Shown: positions 1 through 8,478, counted from the first letter of the stretch. The stretch is DNA of 64,000 nt from Sphingomonadales bacterium Ga0077559 (GCA_001464315.1 LNFK01000053.1:62001-126000); one strand, 5' to 3'. Notes: generated from the sequence alone by a model not told the origin. A program made the numbers and translations.

Positions 1-5
1 ACCTG

Positions 6-1022
6 ATGGCGCGTGGCGGTTCTATTGCATTACTTGCTTTATGGAGCTGGTTGCTCATCCGCGATCACCGCCCAGTCCTTGCGGCCAGAGTAGCGGTGCT
101 AATGAATATCGCGATTATTTGCTATTTGCTGACTACTGCCGATTGGATGGACCGGCATTTTAGTGTTCTTGGCCTTACCATTGCTTTGGGCGCAGGTTCG
201 GCACCGGGGTTGTTTTGGCTTTTTTCCAAAGCTTGGTTCAACGACGAAAAGCAGATCGGCTTGAGCAGCATTTACCTAGTGCTGTTTTCGATTCTCAATA
301 TGCTGATAATGCAACTTAGCTTTATTGAAGGCGGCGCCGTCAATCAAATTACCGGGGCTATTTTTCGTCTCGGCATGTTGGCGTTTGCTGGTGCAGGACT
401 GTGGGAAGCATGGCGCGGACGAAATGGCGATCTTGTCGAGGGACGCAGGAGATTGCGGCCGCGGATCGTTGCGGCAGTCGGCGGCTATGTCATCATTATT
501 GCGTTTACCGAAATCGCTGTCTTCAACGCCGCTGCCCCGCGTTGGATTATTGGGATTGTCGGCAGTAGCATCGTTCTGATTACATTCCTGTTTTGCGCGG
601 CGATGTTCGGAATGCGGCAGGCGGATTTGTTCGGCCCAGTAAATGGCGGAAAGCCGATAACTGCCAGAACTGTTGCCGACGACCCGCTTGCAGAAAAACT
701 GTGCAACCATATGGAGCGCGAATTGGCATGGCGTGACGAAGGTTTATCGATCGCCGCACTTGCAGCCCAGTTGGGCGAGCAGGAATACCGGTTGCGCCGT
801 GTTATCAATGGACAGCTTGGCCATCGGAACTTTGCCGCGTTTCTGAACGGGTATCGGCTCACCGAAGTAAAGGCAGCACTTGCCGATCCTAGCCAAAAAG
901 AAGTGCCAATTATCACCATCGCGCTAGATGCAGGTTTTGGTTCGCTCGGTCCGTTCAACCGCGCATTTCGTGAAGCCGAGGGGATGACGCCCAGCGCGTT
1001 TAGAGCACAAGCCGCTGGCTGA
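6..1022 (+). CDS. Membrane-anchored AraC-family transcriptional regulator (N-terminus possibly cut by window edge)
   Basis: The N-terminal half (about residues 1-205) is a series of hydrophobic segments resembling a multi-pass membrane sensor. The C-terminal 100 residues are an AraC/XylS-type double helix-turn-helix, with LSIAALAAQLG as first recognition unit and ITIALDAGFGSLGPFNRAFR as the second, followed by the typical GMTPSAFR ending. This architecture is known for sphingomonad membrane-bound AraC regulators; the ligand is unknown. The reading frame stays open to the left edge, so the ATG at 6 may be internal and a few N-terminal residues could be missing. It ends just before a 12-base palindrome and a sterol desaturase gene whose expression it might influence (inference only). 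Confidence 0.8.
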   Translation: MARGGSIALLALWSWLLIRDHRPVLAARVAVLMNIAIICYLLTTADWMDRHFSVLGLTIALGAGSAPGLFWLFSKAWFNDEKQIGLSSIYLVLFSILNMLIMQLSFIEGGAVNQITGAIFRLGMLAFAGAGLWEAWRGRNGDLVEGRRRLRPRIVAAVGGYVIIIAFTEIAVFNAAAPRWIIGIVGSSIVLITFLFCAAMFGMRQADLFGPVNGGKPITARTVADDPLAEKLCNHMERELAWRDEGLSIAALAAQLGEQEYRLRRVINGQLGHRNFAAFLNGYRLTEVKAALADPSQKEVPIITIALDAGFGSLGPFNRAFREAEGMTPSAFRAQAAG

Positions 1023-1042
1023 TTTCGAAATCGGCTAGCCAG
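1015..1042 (+). terminator. Weak hairpin after the AraC-type gene
   Basis: CTGGCT (1015-1020) pairs with AGCCAG (1037-1042) and encloses the perfect 12-base palindrome GATTTCGAAATC (1021-1032). The hairpin overlaps the stop codon of the AraC-type gene. Only TTT follows, so as a rho-independent terminator it is weak; it may equally be an operator for the gene at 1114. Confidence 0.3.
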
Positions 1043-1113
1043 TTTCGGAATGATGCGAGTAAACTGCGCGTTAGGCAGGCAGGTGAATTGTATTTACTGC
1101 CAAGGACCACACT

Positions 1114-1929
1114 ATGACCACTGGATTTCCTCCCCTCGACATTCTGCTCAACCATGGGCTGGATATTGTCAGCTTCGATATGGGGCGATACCTGATCGCT
1201 GCATCGCTTACCTTTGCAGTCGTCTGGATGTTACGCCGCACCGCGCTTAAAACCCGTAAGATACAGACACGCGAAGCAACTTCAGCCGACATGCGGCGCG
1301 AATTTTTGCAATCGCTTCAATCAGTGTTTGTTTACACAATTGGTGTGTGCTTCCTGATCTGGGGCCGCGAGGTTGGCCTGTTTTACAGCATTCTTGGCGA
1401 AGGGATCGGGATTTGGACCGACCTGTTCATTCTCGCTGCAATAATCATTGCGCACGACGCCTATTTCTATTGGGCGCACCGTTTCATGCACCATCCGAAA
1501 CTGTTCAAGACATTCCACCGCGCGCATCACCGTTCGATCACGCCGACACCTTGGGCCGCGTATAGTTTCGCCATGCCCGAGGCTGTGGTCATGTTCATGT
1601 TTGTGCCCATCTGGCAGTTCTTCGTTCCGACACCGGGCTGGGTGATGTTCACCTGGCTCAATTTCCAGATCATCCGCAATGCCATGGGCCATGCCGGCTT
1701 CGAATTTATGCCACGCTGGTGGCTGGCGACGCCGCTGACCAGCTGGATCAACACAACGACGCACCATGACTTGCACCATAATGGCGGCTTCAACACAAAT
1801 TACGGCCTATATTTCACGTGGTGGGACAAATGGATGGGAACCGAACATCCCAAATATCATGCGAAATTTGCCGAGGTCGTCGGACGCGGCAAAGAGCAGA
1901 TCGGAGTGCCGGAAACCGCGCTCGCTTAG
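1114..1929 (+). CDS. Sterol desaturase / fatty acid hydroxylase family membrane di-iron enzyme
   Basis: A 271-residue integral membrane protein with the three histidine clusters of the fatty-acid-hydroxylase superfamily: HDAYFYWAHRFMHH (from residue 114), HRAHH (135-139) and HHDLHH (217-222). These bind a di-iron centre that activates oxygen to hydroxylate or desaturate a lipid. Hydrophobic segments lie around residues 24-40, 70-84, 102-118 and 156-190. The substrate cannot be read from the sequence; sterols, fatty acids, carotenoids or hopanoid-like lipids are all possible in this family. Its TAG stop overlaps by four bases the stop of the convergent SH3 gene. Confidence 0.85.
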   Translation: MTTGFPPLDILLNHGLDIVSFDMGRYLIAASLTFAVVWMLRRTALKTRKIQTREATSADMRREFLQSLQSVFVYTIGVCFLIWGREVGLFYSILGEGIGIWTDLFILAAIIIAHDAYFYWAHRFMHHPKLFKTFHRAHHRSITPTPWAAYSFAMPEAVVMFMFVPIWQFFVPTPGWVMFTWLNFQIIRNAMGHAGFEFMPRWWLATPLTSWINTTTHHDLHHNGGFNTNYGLYFTWWDKWMGTEHPKYHAKFAEVVGRGKEQIGVPETALA

Positions 1930-2411
1930 GGCGCTTCTTCACCCCATAGACGTTCGTCTTCGATATAGCCAAAGCGGCCGGCATTTTCAAAACGGCACCA
2001 GCCCTTTTGGCATTCCTCTATGCGGCCAACAACGCCCGGCTCAACGCGCCAGGCAATGCGCGCGGTTTCTTGCGGGGTTTCGCGCAATGACCCTACCCCG
2101 CTGCCGATAACAACCGCGGTGCGTTTCGGACTTAAAAGCCGGACGTGCATCCAGCCTTGGTCACCATCAGGATCTTCAACTTTACGCCAGACGCTGTGAA
2201 CGGCCACAACTTTGACCGGCAAATTCTGCCTTTTATACACCCATTTCACCGGAAATTCGGTGCTCGGGCCAGTGCGCATCCGCGCTTCTGGCTCTTCGAT
2301 TGAGGCCCAATACGGCGTTTTTTGCTGCGATTGCGCGACTGCTGCGCAGGTACCGAACAAAGCCGCGCAAATCGAAACAGACTGCCAAATGATTTTTGCG
2401 TGATTTGCCAT
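1926..2411 (-). CDS. Exported SH3-domain protein
   Basis: The product is about 161 residues when started at the ATG at 2409-2411. The open frame reaches 2462, but the inner ATG begins a good signal peptide (MANHAKIIWQ, hydrophobic core SICAALFGTCAA, cleavage near AQS). The mature part contains two bacterial SH3-like folds: RMRTGPSTEFPVKWVYKRQN with the following GDQGWMHV, and SLRETPQETARIAWRVEPG with GWCRFENAGRFGYI. Such proteins usually bind peptidoglycan or cell-wall peptides in the periplasm. No catalytic domain is visible. It is divergent from the dehydrogenase at 2507 and convergent with the desaturase. Confidence 0.8.
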   Translation of the reverse strand: MANHAKIIWQSVSICAALFGTCAAVAQSQQKTPYWASIEEPEARMRTGPSTEFPVKWVYKRQNLPVKVVAVHSVWRKVEDPDGDQGWMHVRLLSPKRTAVVIGSGVGSLRETPQETARIAWRVEPGVVGRIEECQKGWCRFENAGRFGYIEDERLWGEEAP

Positions 2412-2506
2412 GATCTTACCCCACCACCGCCGCTTATAGTGTAAGGTCTGCCGACAGTGCAACCATCCTGTCTTGACGTCATGTAAAAATCGGCTTTAGT
2501 CCGCCC

Positions 2507-3505
2507 ATGCCTGAACTTACCCGCATCGAACGACCGCGAGTCCATGTGACGCGGAAACTATTGCCCGCTGTCGAGGCCCGGATGGCCGAACTGTTCGATG
2601 CCGGTTTCAACACCGACGATAGACCGAAGAGTAACGACGAATTAATGGTCGCGATGTCGGACTGTGATGTCCTTGTACCAACCGTCACCGACAGCATCAA
2701 TGGCGACCTGATCGGCCGCGCGCCCCCGCGCCTCAAACTCATTGCCAACTATGGCGCCGGGGTGAACCACATCGACCTTGCGGCGGCCAAAGCAAAAGGC
2801 ATCATGGTCACGAATACGCCCGGCGTGTTCACTGACGATACCGCTGATCTGACGATGGCGCTGATCCTTAATGTCCCGCGCCGTTTGGGTGAGGGGCACA
2901 GGGCAATGCGCGCTGGCGAATGGGATGGCTGGCGTCCGACTGGTATGCTCGGCCATCGTATCGGCGGCAAAACGCTGGGCATTATCGGCTTTGGTCGGAT
3001 TGGCGAGGCCGTTGCGCTACGTGCCAAAGCCTTTGGCCTGAATATCATCTATAACAAGCGCCAGCGCCTGCCAGCCAGCGTCGAAGAGGAGCTTGGGGTC
3101 ACATTCGAACCCGATCTTGACCGCCTCGTGGCGCGCGCCGATATCATAACCCTTCACTGCCCGCTGACAGCGGAAACCGATAAAATTATCAACGCGCAGC
3201 GTATCGCCATGATGAAGCCCGACGCTTATATCATCAACAGTTCGCGCGGGGAATTGATCGACGAGGACGCTTTGATCTCCGCACTCGAAACCGGCGGCAT
3301 CGCTGGCGCAGGGCTTGATGTTTATACGCACGAGCCGGCGGTCGATCCGCGCCTCTTTGCCATTCCCAACGTCGTCTTGCTACCGCATTTGGGCAGCGCG
3401 ACATTCGAGGGCCGCGAGGCATCGGGCGAGCGCGTCATCGCCAATATCCGGATGTGGGCCGACGCCCACCGCCCGCCCGATCAGGTGCTGGAAGGCTGGA
3501 GCTAA
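2507..3505 (+). CDS. D-2-hydroxyacid dehydrogenase (glyoxylate/hydroxypyruvate reductase, D-glycerate dehydrogenase type)
   Basis: A 332-residue NAD(P)-dependent D-2-hydroxyacid dehydrogenase. The dinucleotide-binding motif GFGRIG is at 161-166 and the catalytic triad is visible as Arg247 (SSRGE), Glu276 (HEP) and His294 (LPHLGSAT). Substrate-side motif NYGAGVNHID is at 81-90. The overall pattern best fits the GRHPR / glyoxylate reductase branch, which reduces glyoxylate or hydroxypyruvate to glycolate or D-glycerate in the cytoplasm. It stands alone without other serine-cycle or glyoxylate genes, so the physiological substrate is inferred from family only. Confidence 0.88.
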   Translation: MPELTRIERPRVHVTRKLLPAVEARMAELFDAGFNTDDRPKSNDELMVAMSDCDVLVPTVTDSINGDLIGRAPPRLKLIANYGAGVNHIDLAAAKAKGIMVTNTPGVFTDDTADLTMALILNVPRRLGEGHRAMRAGEWDGWRPTGMLGHRIGGKTLGIIGFGRIGEAVALRAKAFGLNIIYNKRQRLPASVEEELGVTFEPDLDRLVARADIITLHCPLTAETDKIINAQRIAMMKPDAYIINSSRGELIDEDALISALETGGIAGAGLDVYTHEPAVDPRLFAIPNVVLLPHLGSATFEGREASGERVIANIRMWADAHRPPDQVLEGWS

Positions 3506-3612
3506 GCGCAATATTGTGTCGGAAAACGGGCATTAACCGTAATTTTTTGCTTTCAACTGGGGCTGTTACTGGATTAGGACCCCGCAAAAGTAATTTGGGG
3601 CGGAAGCGGGAT

Positions 3613-4923
3613 ATGATCCAAAACTTGTTCAGATTGGCATTGATGCTCAGCGCATTTGTCGCAGTACCGGCTATCGCACAGGATACAATGATCACCTTGC
3701 CTGAAGTAAATAGCGGCGACAGCGCATGGATCTTGACCGCCTCGGCGCTGGTACTGATGATGACATTACCGGGCCTTGCGCTTTTTTATGGCGGATTGGT
3801 CCGTGCTAAGAATTTCCTGTCCGTGCTGGTGCAATGCGGCGCGATTGCTGCGGTGGCATCGGTTATCTGGATTGGTGTCGGTTACAGCCTCGCCTTCTCG
3901 GTGAACGGCAACGCCTACATCGGTTCGGCAGAGAATTTCATGTTTGGCGGATTGCTGGATTCGGTTCGGGAAGACCAGACGATTGGCGAACTCGCCTTTG
4001 CTCTGTTCCAGATGACATTCGCCATCATCACCCCCGCGCTGATCGTTGGCGCGTGGGTCGAACGCGCCCGTTTCGGGTGGGTTGTGGCATTTAGCGCATT
4101 GTGGTCGCTGTTGGTCTATGTCCCCGTGACCCGCTGGGTATGGGGCGGAGGTTTCCTCGCTGAGCAGGGCGTCATCGATTTTGCGGGCGGTATTGTCGTG
4201 CACACCACAGCGGGGATTTCCGCCCTGGTTGTGGCGTTGATGCTGGGCAAACGCATCGGCTTTCCCAAGACGCTGATGCTGCCGCACAGCCCGGCGCTGA
4301 CTGTGGCAGGCGCTGGCTTGCTTTGGGTAGGCTGGTTCGGTTTTAATGGCGGTTCGGCGCTGGCGGCAAACGACGCGGCGGCAAGCGCGATTATCAACAC
4401 GCATGTTGCGGCCTCGGTCGCGGCCTTGGTATGGTTGCTGATCGAGCGCATCAAAGTAGGAAAATCAACCGCCGTCGGTTTTGCCACCGGTGCGGTCGCT
4501 GGCCTGGCCACGGTCACCCCTGCGGCGGGAACCGTTGGCCCCGGCGGCGCGATCATTATTGGGTTGCTCGCAGGGATGGTCTGTTTCTGGTTCGTTGGCC
4601 TGATCAAGGGCATGTTGAAAATCGACGACTCGCTCGACGTATTCGCTGTCCACGGCATCGGCGGAATGATGGGGTCGCTGCTCCTCGCGGTGTTCGCTAG
4701 TGAGAGCCTTGGCGGTGTTGGCTATGCCGAAGGCGCAGGCATGGCGTCGCAGCTTTGGGTGCAATTGAAAGGCGTCGCGATTGTCGCCGTCTACTCGGCG
4801 GTGGTGACGCTCATCATCGGCTATATGGTCTCAATGGTCCTACCGATGCGGGTCAGCGAAGACCAAGAACGCGACGGCCTCGACATTGCCAGCCATGGCG
4901 AGCGGGCTTGGGATCTGGATTGA
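3613..4923 (+). CDS. amtB: Ammonium transporter (Amt/MEP/Rh family)
   Basis: A 436-residue channel protein that conducts ammonium or ammonia across the inner membrane. I place the start at the ATG at 3613: it follows the purine-rich GGGGCGGAAGCGGG and begins a signal peptide (about residues 1-22, cleaved near AIAQD), as in other Amt proteins. About eleven transmembrane segments follow. The Amt signature LALFYGGLVRAKNFLSVL and the two pore histidines, in GIVVHTTAG and FAVHGIGGMMG, are present. Amt genes are usually preceded by the PII gene glnK; none is adjacent here, and instead an unknown gene overlaps the 3' end. Confidence 0.93.
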   Translation: MIQNLFRLALMLSAFVAVPAIAQDTMITLPEVNSGDSAWILTASALVLMMTLPGLALFYGGLVRAKNFLSVLVQCGAIAAVASVIWIGVGYSLAFSVNGNAYIGSAENFMFGGLLDSVREDQTIGELAFALFQMTFAIITPALIVGAWVERARFGWVVAFSALWSLLVYVPVTRWVWGGGFLAEQGVIDFAGGIVVHTTAGISALVVALMLGKRIGFPKTLMLPHSPALTVAGAGLLWVGWFGFNGGSALAANDAAASAIINTHVAASVAALVWLLIERIKVGKSTAVGFATGAVAGLATVTPAAGTVGPGGAIIIGLLAGMVCFWFVGLIKGMLKIDDSLDVFAVHGIGGMMGSLLLAVFASESLGGVGYAEGAGMASQLWVQLKGVAIVAVYSAVVTLIIGYMVSMVLPMRVSEDQERDGLDIASHGERAWDLD

Positions 4924-5387
4924 GGCTCGGCAGCTTCTTTGCGGAATTAGCCCTGCTGACATCGGCGGGTGCTTTCGGCGAGGAGGCCGCTATAAAACCT
5001 GAAGAAGTGTTGACTGCTGAAGATGAAGCAATTGCCACGAAAATCTGGCAGACACATGTCCCGCAATCCGGGCAGTCGCTGACAGTTGAAGGCGAACTAA
5101 TCCGCGCGGTGGAGAAACTGCGCGATGAGGCTCAGCGCAATGGAAATGGCAATCGCGACAAAGAGCATGTCATTCTTGTGGACTACCTAGCCGATACATT
5201 GGCCAAAGACGCCGTTTTCACTGAGCTCCAACAAACACGTATCTGTAACATCACTCACCAATTGCGGCAGAATGATTTGGTTGAGCTTGATGACGAACCC
5301 TACGACTATCTAATGAGCCGTATTGTGGAATATTACAAAAAATACGGATCGCAGCCGCGTGAGATCAATCCGGACCTTTGGCGCTGA
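4920..5387 (+). CDS. Unknown protein translationally coupled to amtB
   Basis: About 155 residues if translation starts at the TTG at 4920, which overlaps the amtB stop (TTGA). The same frame is also open upstream inside amtB, and a GTG at 5007 is an alternative start, so the N-terminus is uncertain. The convincing part begins at about TAEDEAIATKIWQTHVP and is an acidic, helical, soluble protein ending EYYKKYGSQPREINPDLWR. I do not recognise a family. It is not a PII protein: there is no T-loop or PII signature. Coupling to amtB suggests a linked function or simply shared transcription. The downstream gene is convergent, 3 bases away. Confidence 0.55.
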   Translation: MRLGSFFAELALLTSAGAFGEEAAIKPEEVLTAEDEAIATKIWQTHVPQSGQSLTVEGELIRAVEKLRDEAQRNGNGNRDKEHVILVDYLADTLAKDAVFTELQQTRICNITHQLRQNDLVELDDEPYDYLMSRIVEYYKKYGSQPREINPDLWR

Positions 5388-5390
5388 AAG

Positions 5391-6551
5391 CTACCGCCGC
5401 TGGTCAAACCGCCGCCCGACCATGGCGCTCGCAATGTTGACTTTCTGGATATCAATCGACCCGCCAGCAATGCCCCAGCCCCATGCGTCCCGCATCCGGC
5501 GTTCCATCGGGTAGGCGGTGGAATAGCCATAGCCACCCATCATCTGCACCGCATTGCCTGTCACATTTCGCGCAATCTGGTTGGCGAAGCATTTGGCGGT
5601 GCTGCTGTCGAGAATTGACGGCAGCCCTTTGTCGGCATTCACCGCGGCTCGCCAGATGAGCAGCCGCGCCGCCTCCACCTCCATTTGCATTTCCGCAAGT
5701 TTCATCTGCACCGCCTGAAAATCGGCGAGCGGTTTGCCGAACTGTTGGCGTTCCTGCACATAGGCGAGAACATCCTCGAGCGCGCCAGACGCCTGCGCCA
5801 ACGCCATTGTCGCATTGCCGCAGCGTTCTAGGTCGAATGCCTCCATCAGCTTAGCAAATCCGCCTGCCGGAACCACGATATTGCCTATCGGCACCTTCAC
5901 ATTGTCGAGGTAGATGTCAGCCGACGGCACCCCACGAAAGCCCATAAGCAGTTCAGGCTCGCCAAAGGTCAGCCCTTCCATGCCCTTCTCGACCAGCACC
6001 GCACCGATGCCTTTTGCACCGGGCGCATCGGACAGGCGGGTGTAAACGAGATACGCATCGCTACGCCCGCCGCCCGAGCACCAGCGTTTGGTGCCGTTGA
6101 TCGTCACTTTGTCGCCATCAACCACCCCGCGCGTTGTCAAGTCGGTCAGCGCGGTTCCGGCACCGGGCTCCGACATCGACACCGCGACGATCATTTCGCC
6201 GCGACATACCGCAGGCACGAAACGCTGCTTCAACGCTTCCGGCGCGAAATGGCGGATGGCTTGGACTGGCCCCACATTAGCTTCAAAACAGGGAAAGGCG
6301 ACCGCACTTGAGACCTTCGCCAGTTCTTCGAGTACAATTAGCGCGTCGAGATTGGAAAGGTTCAGGCCACCCAGTTCTTCGGGTATATTGATGCCCAAAA
6401 ACCCCATCTCGGCCATTCGTTTGACCATATCATGCGGCAGGGGTTCGTTATTCGCCTCAAGGCTCGAAGCCAGCGGAGCGAGCTCTTTTTGCGCAAAGGC
6501 ACGCGCGGTTTCTTTCAGTGCCTGCTGTTCTTCGGTAAAACTGAAATCCAT
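5391..6551 (-). CDS. Acyl-CoA dehydrogenase
   Basis: A 386-residue flavoenzyme of the acyl-CoA dehydrogenase family, expected to oxidise an acyl-CoA to the 2-enoyl-CoA using FAD and pass electrons to ETF. I use the ATG at 6551 (MDFSFTEEQQ), which has GAGGAG about 9 bases upstream. FAD/substrate signatures are seen: VAVSMSEPGAGT and WCSGGGRSDAY, plus GKPLADFQAVQ and GGYGYSTAYPMERRMRDAWG. The C-terminal position that carries catalytic Glu in medium-chain enzymes reads GIAGGSIDIQ, with no Glu. An alternative Glu in FDLERCGN (Glu242) matches the isovaleryl-CoA/long-chain type. A perfect 20-base palindrome lies just upstream of the start. Confidence 0.88.
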   Translation of the reverse strand: MDFSFTEEQQALKETARAFAQKELAPLASSLEANNEPLPHDMVKRMAEMGFLGINIPEELGGLNLSNLDALIVLEELAKVSSAVAFPCFEANVGPVQAIRHFAPEALKQRFVPAVCRGEMIVAVSMSEPGAGTALTDLTTRGVVDGDKVTINGTKRWCSGGGRSDAYLVYTRLSDAPGAKGIGAVLVEKGMEGLTFGEPELLMGFRGVPSADIYLDNVKVPIGNIVVPAGGFAKLMEAFDLERCGNATMALAQASGALEDVLAYVQERQQFGKPLADFQAVQMKLAEMQMEVEAARLLIWRAAVNADKGLPSILDSSTAKCFANQIARNVTGNAVQMMGGYGYSTAYPMERRMRDAWGWGIAGGSIDIQKVNIASAMVGRRFDQRR

Positions 6552-6565
6552 CGCCGCGCTCCTCA

Positions 6566-6585
6566 ATTTAATCGAACGATTAAAT
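6566..6585. promoter_or_regulatory. Perfect palindromic operator candidate upstream of the acyl-CoA dehydrogenase
   Basis: ATTTAATCG-AA-CGATTAAAT is a perfect inverted repeat with 9-base arms, located 14 bases upstream of the minus-strand start codon at 6551. Its size and symmetry are typical of a TetR-family dimer site, and fatty-acid catabolism genes are commonly controlled by TetR repressors. No TetR gene is adjacent. The site itself is observed; the regulator is inferred. Confidence 0.6.
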
Positions 6586-6608
6586 CAGTAGCGAACACAG
6601 CAATTCGG

Positions 6609-6947
6609 TCAACCGCCGTTTAAGGTCAGTTGCCTGAACAGGGCGCGGTCGAGCATTTCGTCGAACTTGCAACCGAGTCTGTCGCCTTCGGCCCAAACGG
6701 CGGTTGCGCTGATCGGGTTGCTGCCTGCAAGCCGCAGCCACAAGCGGTCGCCAACCTCGATGCTGCTGTCGATCAAAACTCGGCATCCGTAAATCGATAG
6801 ATCGACAAGGCGGGCTTCAATCGGATGCTTGGCATGGCGCCGGACTGTAGCTTTAGCGAGCAGCACAGGATGGCGCATTGCCTCGCGTTGTTCCAGCCGG
6901 GCAGGTTCAACTCTCCGATATTGCGACGTCATATAACCCATCAACAT
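6609..6947 (-). CDS. PilZ-domain protein (predicted c-di-GMP binding)
   Basis: A 112-residue single-domain PilZ protein. Both halves of the c-di-GMP binding signature are intact: RxxxR at residues 21-25 (REAMR) and D/NxSxxG at 49-54 (DLSIYG). Such proteins act as cytoplasmic receptors for cyclic di-GMP, influencing motility, exopolysaccharide or biofilm formation. No effector domain is attached, so the partner is unknown. A second in-frame ATG (residue 3) and third (residue 6) are alternative starts. It is flanked by metabolic genes and not by motility genes. Confidence 0.85.
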   Translation of the reverse strand: MLMGYMTSQYRRVEPARLEQREAMRHPVLLAKATVRRHAKHPIEARLVDLSIYGCRVLIDSSIEVGDRLWLRLAGSNPISATAVWAEGDRLGCKFDEMLDRALFRQLTLNGG

Positions 6948-7003
6948 CCCCTGACAAAAGGACTAGCGGGATAAGGTCAATATTCGGTAAATGTGAAATT
7001 CCG

Positions 7004-8407
7004 TCAATCGCCGGTCAATATCCGGTCCACCAGTTGCTGTACCGTGGGTACGAAGCCGTTCGAATAAAACGGATCCTTGCCAAACAGATAAGCGCTGTGC
7101 CCAGCAAACATCAGGTTTTCGTCGATTGGCGCACCGTGAGCGATATTCTGCAACGCCTTTTGGATACAGAAACTGCGCGGGTCAGCGAGCCGTCCGGTCG
7201 AGTTATTGTCATGGTCTTTCCATGAAGAGAATCCGCAATGTGACAGGCAGCCCATGCAATCCTTCTGGTCCTTACGGATGACCTCGCCCGATCCCGGCGT
7301 GACAAACACCAGCGTATTGTCCGGTGTCTTCAGCGCAACGGTGAAACCGCGTGCGTGCCATTCGCGGGCCTTCATCAAACTGGCAGTGGTCACCCAGAAA
7401 TTCTTGCCCTTTACGCCAACATCAAGCTGAGCGGTATGTTCAAGGTCGGCGGCCTGTACATAGGCAATCTGTCGGTCGGAGCGCGCCTGCAATTCGTTCA
7501 AAAATGGATTGATCACGGCGCTCGAATAAAATCCGGTTGGCGAGAACTGGTGCAGCAATACGCCGTCTTCCGGAATCTTGGTTAGCGCGTCTTTCCAGCC
7601 GTCTGGAATGGGGCTTTCTTGGGTCAACAATGGCCGCGTGCCAAGCTGAAAGGCTATTTGCCCAAGCTCGGGATTGTCGATCCAGTTTTCCCATTCACGA
7701 AGGAACCAGACGCCGCCTGCCATCACAATCGGCAGCTCGTCGGATATGCCTTCAGCCCGCATTACATCACGCAACGCTTTTACGCGCGGATACGGATCTT
7801 CGGGGCTACGCGGGTCTTCTGCATTGGAAAGGCCATTATGTCCGCCCGCAAGCCAAGGGTCTTCATATACCACGGCGCCCAGCCATTCAGGCACTTTATG
7901 ATAAGCGCGTTTCCACAACGCGCGAAAGGCCCGTGCGGAGCTGACAATCGGCAGATAATAGACGCCATATTGCGCGGCAATTTCAGAAAGCTTGTAAGGC
8001 ATTCCGGCACCGCACGTTACACCCGTGACCATGCCTTTGGTTGCTTCTAAAATTCCGTGAAGGATGCGCTGCGACCCGCCCATTTCCCACAGCACGTTGA
8101 TGTTGATTGCACCCCTGCCGTTTGCGATTTCATGTGCAAGCCGGACTTGGGCTATTCCGCCCTTGATGCCATATTCGACAAGCTCTTCATGCCGCTCTGC
8201 ACGGGTTTTGCCGTGAAAAACCTGCGGGATCATGTCACCATTTTCGTCATAGCTATCAGCATTAACTGCCGAAACGGTGCCAATTCCGCCGGCCGCGGCC
8301 CATGCTCCGGAACTTGCATGATTGGTTGCGGCAACACCTTTGCCGCCCTCGACCAGCGGCCACACTTCGCGACCACCGTACATTATGGGTTTCAGACCCT
8401 TGAACAC
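7004..8407 (-). CDS. Nitronate monooxygenase family protein with C-terminal cysteine cluster
   Basis: A 467-residue TIM-barrel flavoprotein of the nitronate monooxygenase / 2-nitropropane dioxygenase family. Family features include an N-terminal segment with ATNHASSGAWAAAGGIGTVS, ATKGMVTGVTCGAGMP in the middle, and the phosphate-binding GGVWFL and GQIAFQLGTRPL regions. It is longer than typical members (about 320-380 residues), and near the C-terminus it carries Cys-x2-Cys-x3-Cys (DCMGCLSHCGFSSW), suggesting a metal or Fe-S site not needed by simple nitronate monooxygenases. The true substrate is therefore uncertain. It stands alone on the minus strand between PilZ and glycosyltransferase genes. 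Confidence 0.75.
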   Translation of the reverse strand: MFKGLKPIMYGGREVWPLVEGGKGVAATNHASSGAWAAAGGIGTVSAVNADSYDENGDMIPQVFHGKTRAERHEELVEYGIKGGIAQVRLAHEIANGRGAININVLWEMGGSQRILHGILEATKGMVTGVTCGAGMPYKLSEIAAQYGVYYLPIVSSARAFRALWKRAYHKVPEWLGAVVYEDPWLAGGHNGLSNAEDPRSPEDPYPRVKALRDVMRAEGISDELPIVMAGGVWFLREWENWIDNPELGQIAFQLGTRPLLTQESPIPDGWKDALTKIPEDGVLLHQFSPTGFYSSAVINPFLNELQARSDRQIAYVQAADLEHTAQLDVGVKGKNFWVTTASLMKAREWHARGFTVALKTPDNTLVFVTPGSGEVIRKDQKDCMGCLSHCGFSSWKDHDNNSTGRLADPRSFCIQKALQNIAHGAPIDENLMFAGHSAYLFGKDPFYSNGFVPTVQQLVDRILTGD

Positions 8408-8478
8408 AATTTCGACCCCTATAGCCTAAAAAGGCGCGTAATAGCGCGCTCTGCATCACTTTGCGCTATCGCAAACAT

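Noticed and set aside
3525-3548. Possible terminator ACGG...CCGT followed by TTTTTT before amtB
   Set aside because: The stem is only four base pairs; too weak to call.
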